DNA of 6,449 bases from Candidatus Nealsoniibacteriota bacterium (GCA_003557585.1 PWOE01000170.1:1-6449), one strand, 5' to 3'; positions 1 through 6,449 are shown, counted from the first letter of the stretch. The notes: generated by a model from the letters alone, not told the origin. Numbers and translations: made by a program.

Positions 1-966
1 AGATGGTGTGATATTATAGAGAAGTATGGCATCACTACATTTTATACAGCGCCAACTGCCATTAGAATGTTTGAGAAATATGGCACAGAATTAGTTAGGA
101 AACACAAATTAGAGACCCTGCAAGTCTTGGGTTCAGTGGGTGAGCCTATAGACGAGAGCTCTTGGCTCTGGTTTTACAAAGAAGTTGGTAAAGAGAGATG
201 TCCAGTTGTTGATACTTGGTGGCAGACAGAGACTGGAGGAATCTTGATTACTTCTTTGCCTGGAGTTGGGCCATTTAAACCGACATTTGCTGGCTTGCCA
301 TTTCCAGGAGTCAATTTAGAAATTATAAGAGATGACGGTAAAAAGTGTAAAAAGAAAGAACAAGGCAACCTTGTCATCTTGCCACCATTCGCGCCAGGAC
401 TCTTGAGAGCTGTTTATGAAAATCATCAAAAATATCTTGATACTTATTGGAAAGAGTATGCTGACTTTGACATTGTTAATGGCAAGATAGTTAAAGATGA
501 GAAGAAGAACCCTAAAAAGATATACTTCACTTCTGATATAGCTTACAAAGATGAGAACAACTTAATTCGTTTTCTTGGCAGAAGCGATGATGTTATAAAA
601 GTTGCTGGGCACAGATTATCAACTGCTGAGATGGAAGATACGATCTCCAAGATAACAGGAGTTTTAGAATGTGCTGTGATCGGAGTTGGTCACGAGATAA
701 AAGGAGAAGTTCCTGTCGCCTTTGTTGTCTTGAAACAAGAAAACAAGAAGATTGAAGAAGAGATTTCAAAGAAGATTAGCGAAGAGATTGGTCCAATCGC
801 TTTGCTTCAAAAAACGTACGTTGTTACAGATCTTCCTAAAACAAGATCAGGCAAGATAATGAGAAGAATCATGAAGAAGCTATTCACTGGAGATGATTTA
901 GGCGACCTTTCAACTTTAGCTAATCCAGAAAGTGTCGATATTCTTAAAAAAGTAATTAAGAGCTAA
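1..966 (+). CDS. acs: Acetyl-CoA synthetase (AMP-forming), C-terminal part, 5' truncated by window edge
   Basis: The enzyme activates acetate with ATP and CoA to acetyl-CoA, AMP and PPi in the cytoplasm. The frame is open from base 1, so the methionine at 67 is internal and the gene begins outside the window; roughly the last half of a ~650-residue enzyme is present. Visible motifs are WWQTETGG (217-240), whose Trp favours a short acyl group in known Acs; GRSDDVIKVAGHRLSTAE, the hinge and CoA-side region of the C-terminal domain; and LPKTRSGKIMRRI, whose Lys (853-855) is the catalytic lysine that is reversibly acetylated in other bacteria. The end (GDLSTLANPESV) also matches true Acs rather than other acyl-CoA ligases. 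Two oddities: the usual TGD triad reads TSD (529-537), and the stretch before it is about 17 residues longer than in E. coli Acs as I recall it. A pyrophosphatase follows after 4 bases, fitting removal of the PPi product. Propionate as substrate is not excluded. Confidence 0.93.
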   Translation, partial: RWCDIIEKYGITTFYTAPTAIRMFEKYGTELVRKHKLETLQVLGSVGEPIDESSWLWFYKEVGKERCPVVDTWWQTETGGILITSLPGVGPFKPTFAGLPFPGVNLEIIRDDGKKCKKKEQGNLVILPPFAPGLLRAVYENHQKYLDTYWKEYADFDIVNGKIVKDEKKNPKKIYFTSDIAYKDENNLIRFLGRSDDVIKVAGHRLSTAEMEDTISKITGVLECAVIGVGHEIKGEVPVAFVVLKQENKKIEEEISKKISEEIGPIALLQKTYVVTDLPKTRSGKIMRRIMKKLFTGDDLGDLSTLANPESVDILKKVIKS

Positions 967-970
967 TAAG

Positions 971-1885
971 ATGATTTATGTCGTGGGGCATAAGAGCCCA
1001 GATACCGATTCAGTTGCTTCAGCGATTGTCTTAAGCGACTATTTAAATAAGAAAGGATTGAAATCAAAGCCAGCAATCAATGGCAAATTGAACAATGAAT
1101 CAAAGTTTGTCTTGTCTTTAGCGAAAAGAGAGAAGCCGCAAGAGATCACTAAGGCCAGCAATAAAAAGTTCTTTTTAGTTGATCATGGAAGTCTTGATCA
1201 ATCGGTTGATGGCCTAGAGGAAGAGGCTATTATTGGAGTCCTAGATCATCACAAGATGTCAGGCATAGCAACAGATAGGCCAATCTTTTATCGCTCAGAA
1301 CCAGTAGGCAGCACTGCTTCACTTGTCTTTATTCTTTTCTCTGAGGCAGGAATTGAATTAAACAAATCTCAAAAGATTCTTCTCTTGTCAGCTATTATCT
1401 CTGATACTTTGAAATTCACTTCACCGACAACCACAAAAGAAGACGAAAAGATTGCTAGGTTTCTGGCTAAAGAGACAGGCTTAAGATTAAGCGACTTAGC
1501 CAAAAAGATGTTTCAAGCCAAGTCTGATATCTCAGGTATGCGAGCTAAAGATATCTTGATGAAAGATTTCAAGGAATTCAAGCTAGGCAAGATTGATATA
1601 GGCGTTGGAGTTCATGAAACAGTTTTGACAGCTCCAGTACAAGATATGAAAAAAGAGATATTCGAAGAGATTGATAAGATGAAAAAGAGCAAAGACTTAA
1701 TCTTTTTTGCGGTTATCGACATCTTGAAGAAAGAATCGCTTCTTTATCTTAGTTCAGAAAAAGAGAAGAAAGTTGCTCAAAAAGTATTCAAGGGTAAGAT
1801 TAGTAAAGATAATATTATGATTCTTCCCGGAGTAGTTTCCAGGAAGAAACAGATAATACCTCCATTATCTGAAGCTTTAAAATAA
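971..1885 (+). CDS. ppaC: Manganese-dependent inorganic pyrophosphatase (family II, DHH superfamily)
   Basis: It hydrolyses PPi to two phosphates in the cytoplasm. At 304 residues it has the usual length of the CBS-less family II enzyme. The N-terminal DHH domain carries GHKSPDTDS (His7, Asp11, Asp13), Asp71-His72, the DHH triad Asp92-His93-His94, and Asp145 in SAIISDTLKFTSPT. The spacings from Asp71 to His93 and from His93 to Asp145 equal those of the metal ligands in the Bacillus subtilis enzyme (75, 97, 149). The C-terminal DHHA2 domain ends with the substrate-binding signature SRKKQIIPPL (290-299). The DHNE motif common in this family reads DHGS (71-74). The start ATG lies 4 bases after the acs stop, with a second in-frame TAA right behind that stop and a weak purine stretch (AAGAG, 958-962) 8 bases upstream. 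Placement after acs suggests it drains PPi made by acetate activation, although it would also serve the whole cell. Confidence 0.95.
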   Translation: MIYVVGHKSPDTDSVASAIVLSDYLNKKGLKSKPAINGKLNNESKFVLSLAKREKPQEITKASNKKFFLVDHGSLDQSVDGLEEEAIIGVLDHHKMSGIATDRPIFYRSEPVGSTASLVFILFSEAGIELNKSQKILLLSAIISDTLKFTSPTTTKEDEKIARFLAKETGLRLSDLAKKMFQAKSDISGMRAKDILMKDFKEFKLGKIDIGVGVHETVLTAPVQDMKKEIFEEIDKMKKSKDLIFFAVIDILKKESLLYLSSEKEKKVAQKVFKGKISKDNIMILPGVVSRKKQIIPPLSEALK

Positions 1886-1886
1886 T

Positions 1887-2438
1887 ATGGATAAGATTCT
1901 TATTGCGATACAAGAAGATTTCTTAAGAAAAGTCTATATCGATTTCTTTAAAGAAGAAAACTTCAATGTTATTCCAGCTGAGAGTGTAGCAGAGATAGAC
2001 AAAGCGATATTTAGTAACTCTTTAGATATCATTCTTCTCGATTTTTCTTTCGCTGAACAAGATGATTTCAAGATACTTAAAAAAATCAAGAAAGATAGCT
2101 TTGCTAAAAAGATACCGATAATTCTTTTCAGCAAAGAAAAAGAAGAGAATTACAAGAAGAAAGCGGTTGAATTTGAAGTTAAAGATTTTGTTGCTGGAGA
2201 ATATATCTCGCCAATCAGTCTTTTGGATAGAATAAAGACTCATCTAGGCAAAGAAAAGAGTTATAATATAAGAGTTGATAATGATTCAGAGACATTTAAA
2301 TCACTTGCCAAGGATCTAGGCGATTCAGTTAAATGTTCCCAATGTTCAGGCCCCTTGGATATAGTTATGCTTAGAGACTTAAGTAAGGGTAATGACTATT
2401 TCAAAGTTTCTTTGATTTGTCCTTCTTGTAAAAAATGA
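1887..2438 (+). CDS. Degenerate response-regulator receiver domain with C-terminal four-cysteine zinc-ribbon-like tail; function unknown
   Basis: This 183-residue protein has a CheY-like receiver fold at about residues 1-120. Strand 1 is KILIAI; the phosphoacceptor is probably Asp52 in DIILLDFSF; Ser82 in IPIILFSK fills the switch Ser/Thr place. Two conserved positions look lost: the acidic pair after strand 1 aligns as Gln9-Glu10, and the lysine normally found before the last helix aligns with Gly104 (VKDFVAGEYISP). After a linker (about 121-147), Cys150-x2-Cys153 and Cys178-x2-Cys181, 24 residues apart, look like a zinc ribbon or rubredoxin-type knuckle pair. There is no helix-turn-helix or enzymatic output domain. 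It starts 1 base after ppaC, and its TGA overlaps the ATG of the PEP synthase gene, so the two are probably translationally coupled. It may be a regulator or partner of PEP synthase or a nucleic-acid binder; this is inference only. The receiver call is solid; phosphorylation and zinc binding are unproven. Confidence 0.8.
   Translation: MDKILIAIQEDFLRKVYIDFFKEENFNVIPAESVAEIDKAIFSNSLDIILLDFSFAEQDDFKILKKIKKDSFAKKIPIILFSKEKEENYKKKAVEFEVKDFVAGEYISPISLLDRIKTHLGKEKSYNIRVDNDSETFKSLAKDLGDSVKCSQCSGPLDIVMLRDLSKGNDYFKVSLICPSCKK
2435..2438 (+). other. ATGA stop/start overlap coupling the receiver gene to ppsA
   Basis: The start codon of ppsA and the TGA of the receiver/zinc-ribbon gene share bases. The bases before it (CCTTCTTGTAAAAA) contain no Shine-Dalgarno-like sequence, so ppsA translation probably depends on ribosomes finishing the upstream gene. 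This ties the amounts of the two proteins together. Confidence 0.75.
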
Positions 2439-4807
2439 AAAAATTAGTCTTATCATTCAACGAAATAAAGAAAAAAGACCTTAACATTGTTGGAGGCAAA
2501 AACTCTTCTCTGGGAGAGATGATTAATATCTTATCACCCAAAGGGATAAATGTACCTAAGGGCTTTGCAACAACAAGCTATGCCTATTTCAAATTTCTAG
2601 AAGAGAATAAATTGATGCCCCAGCTTAAAAAGATCTTTAGCAAGCTTGATATAGACGATGTTGATAATCTGCAAAAAGTTGGTAGGCAGGCAAGAAAGAT
2701 AGTTTCTCAAGCATCGTTTTCAGATGAATTCGAGCAAGAGATAATTAAGGCCTATAAAGAGCTTGAAAAAGAGTATGGCAAGGGCACCGAAGTTGCCGTT
2801 AGAAGTTCAGCAACTGCAGAAGATCTTCCCGGAGCATCTTTTGCCGGTCTGCATGAAACTTATCTCAATGTCAGTGGAGAGAAAGAGCTCTTGTTGGCTG
2901 TTAAGAAATGTATCGTCTCTCTCTTTGGCGACAGAGTCATCTCTTACAGGGAGAGTCAGGGATTCGATCATTTTGAAGTTGCTTTATCGGTTGGTGTTCA
3001 AAAGATGGTTCGTTCTGATATCGGTTCATCAGGAGTTATGTTCACCATAGACACTGAGACAGGCTTTCCCGGCGTCGTCTTGATAAACTCTATTTTTGGT
3101 ATTGGAGAGATGATTGTTCAAGGCAAAGTCACTCCAGATGAGTTCTACGTCTTTAAGCCAACTTTAGAAAAAAATTACAAATCGATAATTCTCAAGAATC
3201 TAGGTAAAAAAAACAAGAAGTATATCTTGTCTCCTAAAGGAGGGCTGAAAGAGACGACTGTGGCAGCTAAAGATCAATTGAGATTCTCTTTAGGTGATGA
3301 CGATATCTTGAAGTTAGCTAAATGGGGTGTCTTGATCGAAAAGCATTACAAGATTCCTCAAGATATAGAATGGGCCAAGGATGGCAAGACAGGTGAGCTC
3401 TTTATAGTCCAATCTAGGCCAGAGACGATTCATTCTGAGAAGAAGAGCCACTATTATGAAGAATACAAAGTTGAGACAAGCAAAAAGCCGTTGGTTGAGG
3501 GAATTGCTGTTGGTGATAAGATAGGCTCTGGTAAGGCGAAAGTCATTCCTAGTGTTTCTCAAATCAATAAATTCAAGAAAGGAGAGGTTCTGGTAACCAA
3601 GATGACTGATCCTGATTGGGTCAGTATCATGCGCATGGCTTCGGCAATAGTCACTGATGAAGGTGGCAAGGTCTGTCACGCAGCAATTATCGGTAGAGAG
3701 CTTGGTGTGCCTGTCATCGTTGGTACTGGCGATGCAACTGAAGTTCTGAAGAACAATCAAGAGATAACTGTTGATTGCACTCAAGGCTCTAGAGGTAGAG
3801 TTTTCCAGGGCAAGATTAAATATACTACCAAGAGATATGATTTAAAGAAGGTTCCCAAGATCAAGACAAAGATAATGCTCAATGTTGGTACTCCAGAAGT
3901 CGCTTTCAAGAGCTCTTTTCTACCCAATGATGGTGTCGGCTTAGCCAGAGAAGAATTTATCATCGCTGAAAAGATTAAAGTGCATCCTTTAGCTCTGTAT
4001 CACTACAAAGAGATAAAGAATCCAAAATCAAAGATATTTAACAAGAAGATTGCTAAAGAGATTGAAGAAGCGACTATAGAACACAAAGACAAGAAAGAAT
4101 TCTTTGTTAAAGAGCTGGCTGAAGGAGTTGCTCAAATCGCCTCTGCCTTTTATCCCAAAGAGGTGATTGTTCGTTTCTCTGACTTCAAGACCAATGAATA
4201 CAAAAATTTAATTGGTGGCGAACTTTTTGAAAATGATGAGTCTAATCCGATGCTTGGCTTTAGAGGTGCCTGTCGCTATCTAGATGAAAGCTTTAAGCCA
4301 GCTTTTGAAATGGAGTGTCAGGCAATCAAGAGAGCTCGTGAAGTCTTTGGTTTAAAGAATATCTCAGTGATGGTGCCTTTCTGTCGAACAATTGATGAAG
4401 GCAAAAGAGTTAAGAAGCTTATAAAAAAGTTTGGGCTTGGTGGGGATGTCAAGATATATATGATGTGTGAGCTTCCTTCCAATGTAGTTTTAGCTGATCA
4501 ATTTCTTGATATATTCGATGGTATGTCGATCGGTAGCAACGACTTAACTCAATTGATGCTTGGTCTTGATAGAGACAATGCACACATTGCCCATATCGGT
4601 GATGAGAGAGACCCCGCTGTAACTGAGATGATTGCTCAAGTAATCAAGGCTTGTAAAAAGAGAAAGAAGTATTGCGGTATCTGTGGAGATGCGCCATCTT
4701 CTCTGCCAGAATTCACTAAGTTTCTTTTAAGAGAAGATATGCCATCAATATCATTGAGCCCCGATGCAGTTATCAAGACGATATTAATGATTAAAAAGAA
4801 TCTTTAA
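2435..4807 (+). CDS. ppsA: Phosphoenolpyruvate synthase (pyruvate, water dikinase)
   Basis: It converts pyruvate, ATP and water to PEP, AMP and phosphate, feeding gluconeogenesis. The length of 790 residues is nearly that of E. coli PpsA (792). Domains in order: an N-terminal ATP-grasp nucleotide-binding domain (about 5-345) with GGKNSSLGEM, VAVRSSATAEDLPGASFAG (from residue 120), DIEW (310-313) and QSRPET (326-331); a swivelling phosphohistidine domain (about 370-460) with GGKVCHAAIIGRELGVP, catalytic His415; and a C-terminal PEP/pyruvate TIM barrel (about 470-785) with GFRGACRYL, SIGSNDLTQLMLGLDRD and CGICGDAPS, where Cys750 matches the catalytic cysteine of E. coli. All key residues are intact. 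Lack of the PPDK-specific length and arrangement argues against pyruvate, phosphate dikinase. The ATG lies inside the stop of the preceding receiver gene and has no Shine-Dalgarno, which points to coupled translation. The gene ends one base into the next start codon. Confidence 0.96.
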   Translation: MKKLVLSFNEIKKKDLNIVGGKNSSLGEMINILSPKGINVPKGFATTSYAYFKFLEENKLMPQLKKIFSKLDIDDVDNLQKVGRQARKIVSQASFSDEFEQEIIKAYKELEKEYGKGTEVAVRSSATAEDLPGASFAGLHETYLNVSGEKELLLAVKKCIVSLFGDRVISYRESQGFDHFEVALSVGVQKMVRSDIGSSGVMFTIDTETGFPGVVLINSIFGIGEMIVQGKVTPDEFYVFKPTLEKNYKSIILKNLGKKNKKYILSPKGGLKETTVAAKDQLRFSLGDDDILKLAKWGVLIEKHYKIPQDIEWAKDGKTGELFIVQSRPETIHSEKKSHYYEEYKVETSKKPLVEGIAVGDKIGSGKAKVIPSVSQINKFKKGEVLVTKMTDPDWVSIMRMASAIVTDEGGKVCHAAIIGRELGVPVIVGTGDATEVLKNNQEITVDCTQGSRGRVFQGKIKYTTKRYDLKKVPKIKTKIMLNVGTPEVAFKSSFLPNDGVGLAREEFIIAEKIKVHPLALYHYKEIKNPKSKIFNKKIAKEIEEATIEHKDKKEFFVKELAEGVAQIASAFYPKEVIVRFSDFKTNEYKNLIGGELFENDESNPMLGFRGACRYLDESFKPAFEMECQAIKRAREVFGLKNISVMVPFCRTIDEGKRVKKLIKKFGLGGDVKIYMMCELPSNVVLADQFLDIFDGMSIGSNDLTQLMLGLDRDNAHIAHIGDERDPAVTEMIAQVIKACKKRKKYCGICGDAPSSLPEFTKFLLREDMPSISLSPDAVIKTILMIKKNL

Positions 4808-4809
4808 TG
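4805..4809 (+). other. TAATG stop/start overlap between ppsA and the PfkB kinase
   Basis: The last base of the ppsA TAA is the first base of the kinase ATG. No Shine-Dalgarno-like sequence precedes it (AAAAAGAATCTT), so termination-reinitiation is the likely mode of translation. Confidence 0.7.
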
Positions 4810-5808
4810 TTTGATGTTGTAACATTTGGATCAGCAACTTGGGACATCTTTATCAGAGACAAGAAGTTTTCTCTTGAAAAAGAGAACAATCTCTTTGACA
4901 AGAAGGGGATTCGTTTTCCCTTGGGGGCCAAGATTGATATAGATGAGATTAAATTCTCTTCTGGTGGCGGAGGCACTAACACAGCTGCCTCTTTTAGCTA
5001 TCAAGGATTAAAAACTGCCTATTGCGGCATGCTTGGTGATGATCCAGCTGGAGAATATATATTGACTGAACTCAAGAGACTAAAGATAGATACGAGCTTG
5101 ATTAAAAAGAGTAGCAAGAAGCCGACCAATCATTCAATAATCATCAGTATTCCTAATAAAGATAGAACTATTCTAATCTATCGAGGCGCTTCAGGCGACT
5201 TATCATCTAAAGATGTAGATTGGCAAAAAGTTGCTAAAGCGAAATGGATCTATATCGCACCCTTGTCTCACAGAAATCCCTCTCTTCTTGAAGGAATCGT
5301 CAATTTTGCCCATAAAAAGAAGATTAAAGTCGCTCTTAATCCAAGCAATGCTCAATTATCTATGCCTCGGGAAAAGATGACAAGAATCTTGAAAAAGACA
5401 GATATTCTCTTTCTTAATCAGGAAGAGGCTTCTAAATTAGCAAGAGTGGCGCACAAGCAAGAAAAGAAGATAGTCGACAAGATAACTAATTACTATCCTG
5501 GCATCTTTGTTATGACCAAGGGAGAAAGGGGAGCGACAGTTGTTTCTCAGGCAAGTAGATATGACTTTGGCATAATCAAGGGTAAAGTTGTTGATAGAAC
5601 TGGAGCTGGAGACTCTTTTGCTTCAGGCTTTGTCTCAGGCATGATTCTCAAAGATGATATCGAGTATGCAATTCAGTTAGCCGCTGCCAACTCAACCTCT
5701 TGCTTAAGTGAATGGGGAGCCAAGAATGGACTTCTTAAAAAGAATCAATCATTTAAAAAGATTAAGATTAAAAAAAGAGATGAAAAGATATCTCAAAAAA
5801 GCTCTTAA
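4807..5808 (+). CDS. PfkB/ribokinase-family carbohydrate kinase, substrate unassigned
   Basis: This 333-residue kinase would transfer phosphate from a nucleotide to a sugar, sugar phosphate or nucleoside. It begins with FDVVTFGSATWD, the first strand of the fold. A lid-side insertion of about 25 charged residues follows (about 18-45, ending PLGAKIDIDEI), then the substrate-side glycine motif GGGGTN (53-58) and AYCGMLGDDPAGEYI. Near the C-terminus is PfkB signature 2, DRTGAGDSFASGF, with the catalytic base Asp269 and the GAGD anion hole. TKGERGA lies ahead of it as in ribokinases. The last 17 or so residues are a Lys/Arg-rich tail, and their coding bases overlap the next gene. The start shares bases with the PEP synthase stop (TAATG). 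Being next to an aldolase makes a fructose-6-phosphate or tagatose-6-phosphate kinase attractive, but ribokinase, fructokinase or nucleoside kinase fit the sequence equally. The inserted loop resembles kinases I recall from CPR bacteria. Confidence 0.88.
   Translation: MFDVVTFGSATWDIFIRDKKFSLEKENNLFDKKGIRFPLGAKIDIDEIKFSSGGGGTNTAASFSYQGLKTAYCGMLGDDPAGEYILTELKRLKIDTSLIKKSSKKPTNHSIIISIPNKDRTILIYRGASGDLSSKDVDWQKVAKAKWIYIAPLSHRNPSLLEGIVNFAHKKKIKVALNPSNAQLSMPREKMTRILKKTDILFLNQEEASKLARVAHKQEKKIVDKITNYYPGIFVMTKGERGATVVSQASRYDFGIIKGKVVDRTGAGDSFASGFVSGMILKDDIEYAIQLAAANSTSCLSEWGAKNGLLKKNQSFKKIKIKKRDEKISQKSS
5780..5808 (+). other. 29-base overlap of the kinase 3' end and the aldolase 5' end
   Basis: Two frames are read here: the Lys-rich end of the kinase and the first nine to ten codons of the aldolase (MKRYLKKAL). 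Both readings are supported: the kinase frame runs unbroken to its TAA, and the aldolase start gives the N-terminal length expected for the family. It is the longest overlap in the window. Confidence 0.75.
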
Positions 5809-6449
5809 AGAGAATTGGGCAATTGGTCAATTCAACTTTTCAACCCTGGATCAATTGAAAGCAATCGCCTTAACAGCTTACGAAAAAAAGAGTCCAGTGA
5901 TTGTTGGTACATCTAAGGGCGAGGCCTCTTTCTTTGGCATTGAAGAAGCTAGTTTGTTGGTTAAATTCTACAAAAAGAGACAACCGATCTTTCTTAATTT
6001 CGACCATGGAGACAGCTTAGAGACACTTAAAAGAGCTATTGATGCTGGTTATGATATGGTTCACTTCGATGGCTCCAGAATGAAGCTTCAAGACAATATC
6101 AAAGAGACTATCAAGGTAATCAATTATGCTCACAAGAAGAATGTCTTGGTTGAAGGAGAGATTGGAGTTATTCAAGGTAAATCGAGTTATCACAAAGAGA
6201 CGATAAGTCAGGGCAAGTTGGCTTCCATTCAAGAAGTTGACGAGTTTCTCTCTAAGGCAAAAGTTGATCTCTTGGCTTTAGCAGTCGGTACTGTGCATGG
6301 TGTCTATGCCAAGATGCCGAAGATAGACTTTGATCTACTTGAAGAGGCTCACAAGAGAAGAGTTCCTTTGGTTCTTCATGGTGGCTCAGGAGTTTCCAAC
6401 AAGGATATTAAGAGGGCGATTAAGCTAGGCGTTAGCAAGATTAATGTTA
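5780..6449 (+). CDS. fba: Class II fructose-bisphosphate aldolase family, N-terminal part, 3' truncated by window edge
   Basis: The family cleaves or forms fructose 1,6-bisphosphate from dihydroxyacetone phosphate and glyceraldehyde 3-phosphate with a zinc ion. 223 complete codons are present, of an expected 280-300 or so. The frame is open to the right edge. Motifs in order: GQFNFSTLDQ (16-25) near the N-terminus; NFDHGDS with catalytic Asp75 and zinc ligand His76; MVHFDGS (93-99); VEGEIGVIQG (124-133); AVGTVHGVYAKMP with His173; LHGGSGVS with His200; and KINV at the edge, where the phosphate-binding stretch continues. All catalytic and metal residues that fall within the window are kept. 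The ATG at 5780 lies inside the kinase gene (29-base overlap) and gives the N-terminus expected for the family (a short helix ending ENWAIGQFNF). GAG stands directly before the ATG, too close to be an ideal ribosome site. Tagatose-bisphosphate aldolase (GatY/KbaY) belongs to the same family and cannot be excluded. Confidence 0.92.
   Translation, partial: MKRYLKKALKENWAIGQFNFSTLDQLKAIALTAYEKKSPVIVGTSKGEASFFGIEEASLLVKFYKKRQPIFLNFDHGDSLETLKRAIDAGYDMVHFDGSRMKLQDNIKETIKVINYAHKKNVLVEGEIGVIQGKSSYHKETISQGKLASIQEVDEFLSKAKVDLLALAVGTVHGVYAKMPKIDFDLLEEAHKRRVPLVLHGGSGVSNKDIKRAIKLGVSKINV

Noticed and set aside
67..69. ATG at 67 as the true start of the acyl-CoA synthetase
   Set aside because: The frame is open back to base 1 and reads ITTFYTAPTAIRMF, which is conserved Acs sequence, so this Met is internal.
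2436..2438. Possible recoded TGA (glycine) as in Gracilibacteria
   Set aside because: This is the only TGA at a gene end. Reading through it would add only two more sense codons before a TAG, and no long gene here uses internal TGA, with glycines encoded by GGN.
1887..2438. Conventional two-component transcription factor
   Set aside because: There is no helix-turn-helix or other DNA-binding output, only about 60 residues after the receiver, holding a four-cysteine motif.
2763..3050. 95-codon + strand frame inside ppsA
   Set aside because: It is an out-of-frame reading across the conserved ATP-grasp region, with no recognisable domain.
3314..3784. 156-codon open frame on the - strand inside ppsA
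   Set aside because: It lies wholly opposite a gene with all catalytic motifs intact, its translation resembles no family I know, and its composition is what antisense of a Lys/Glu-rich gene gives.
2435..4807. Pyruvate, phosphate dikinase instead of PEP synthase
   Set aside because: The length, the phosphohistidine context GGKVCHAAIIGRELGVP and the C-terminal CGICGDAPS follow the PpsA pattern.
6017..6232. 71-codon - strand frame opposite the aldolase
   Set aside because: The + strand here carries the conserved aldolase motifs FDGS and EGEIG; the antisense frame is a shadow.

Overview
This window is a gap-free, one-directional block of six genes on the + strand. It is AT-rich, and the proteins are lysine-rich. 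Genes at both edges are cut: the left one lacks its 5' end and the right one lacks its 3' end. The longest non-coding gap is 4 bases, and three of the five junctions overlap, so the block reads as part of one operon. I see no promoter, terminator, tRNA, rRNA, mobile element or CRISPR array.

Order: (1) acetyl-CoA synthetase, C-terminal part (1-966); (2) Mn-dependent DHH-family inorganic pyrophosphatase (971-1885); (3) a small protein made of a degraded response-regulator receiver domain and a four-cysteine zinc-ribbon-like tail (1887-2438); (4) phosphoenolpyruvate synthase (2435-4807); (5) a PfkB/ribokinase-family sugar kinase (4807-5808); (6) class II fructose-bisphosphate-type aldolase, N-terminal part (5780 to the right edge).

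Functional reading (inference from family knowledge): acetyl-CoA synthetase makes acetyl-CoA from acetate and ATP and releases AMP and PPi. The pyrophosphatase removes PPi and so pulls that reaction forward. PEP synthase converts pyruvate and ATP to PEP, AMP and Pi, the entry step to gluconeogenesis. The aldolase acts on the hexose-bisphosphate/triose-phosphate step, and the kinase may phosphorylate a sugar or sugar phosphate next to it. The set is a compact central-carbon module in which two enzymes produce AMP. The receiver/zinc-ribbon protein, whose stop codon overlaps the PEP synthase start, is the only gene without an obvious metabolic role and the best candidate for something undescribed.

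Organism: an uncultured bacterium of the Candidate Phyla Radiation (Patescibacteria) is my best guess, at moderate confidence. Reasons are the tight gene packing with few clear Shine-Dalgarno sites, the low-GC lysine-rich proteins, the short stand-alone receiver protein, and a PfkB kinase with a GGGGTN motif and an inserted N-terminal loop that resembles CPR homologues as I remember them. Glycine is encoded by GGN and no internal TGA interrupts the long frames, so the recoded TGA=Gly code of Gracilibacteria/Absconditabacteria is not in use here.
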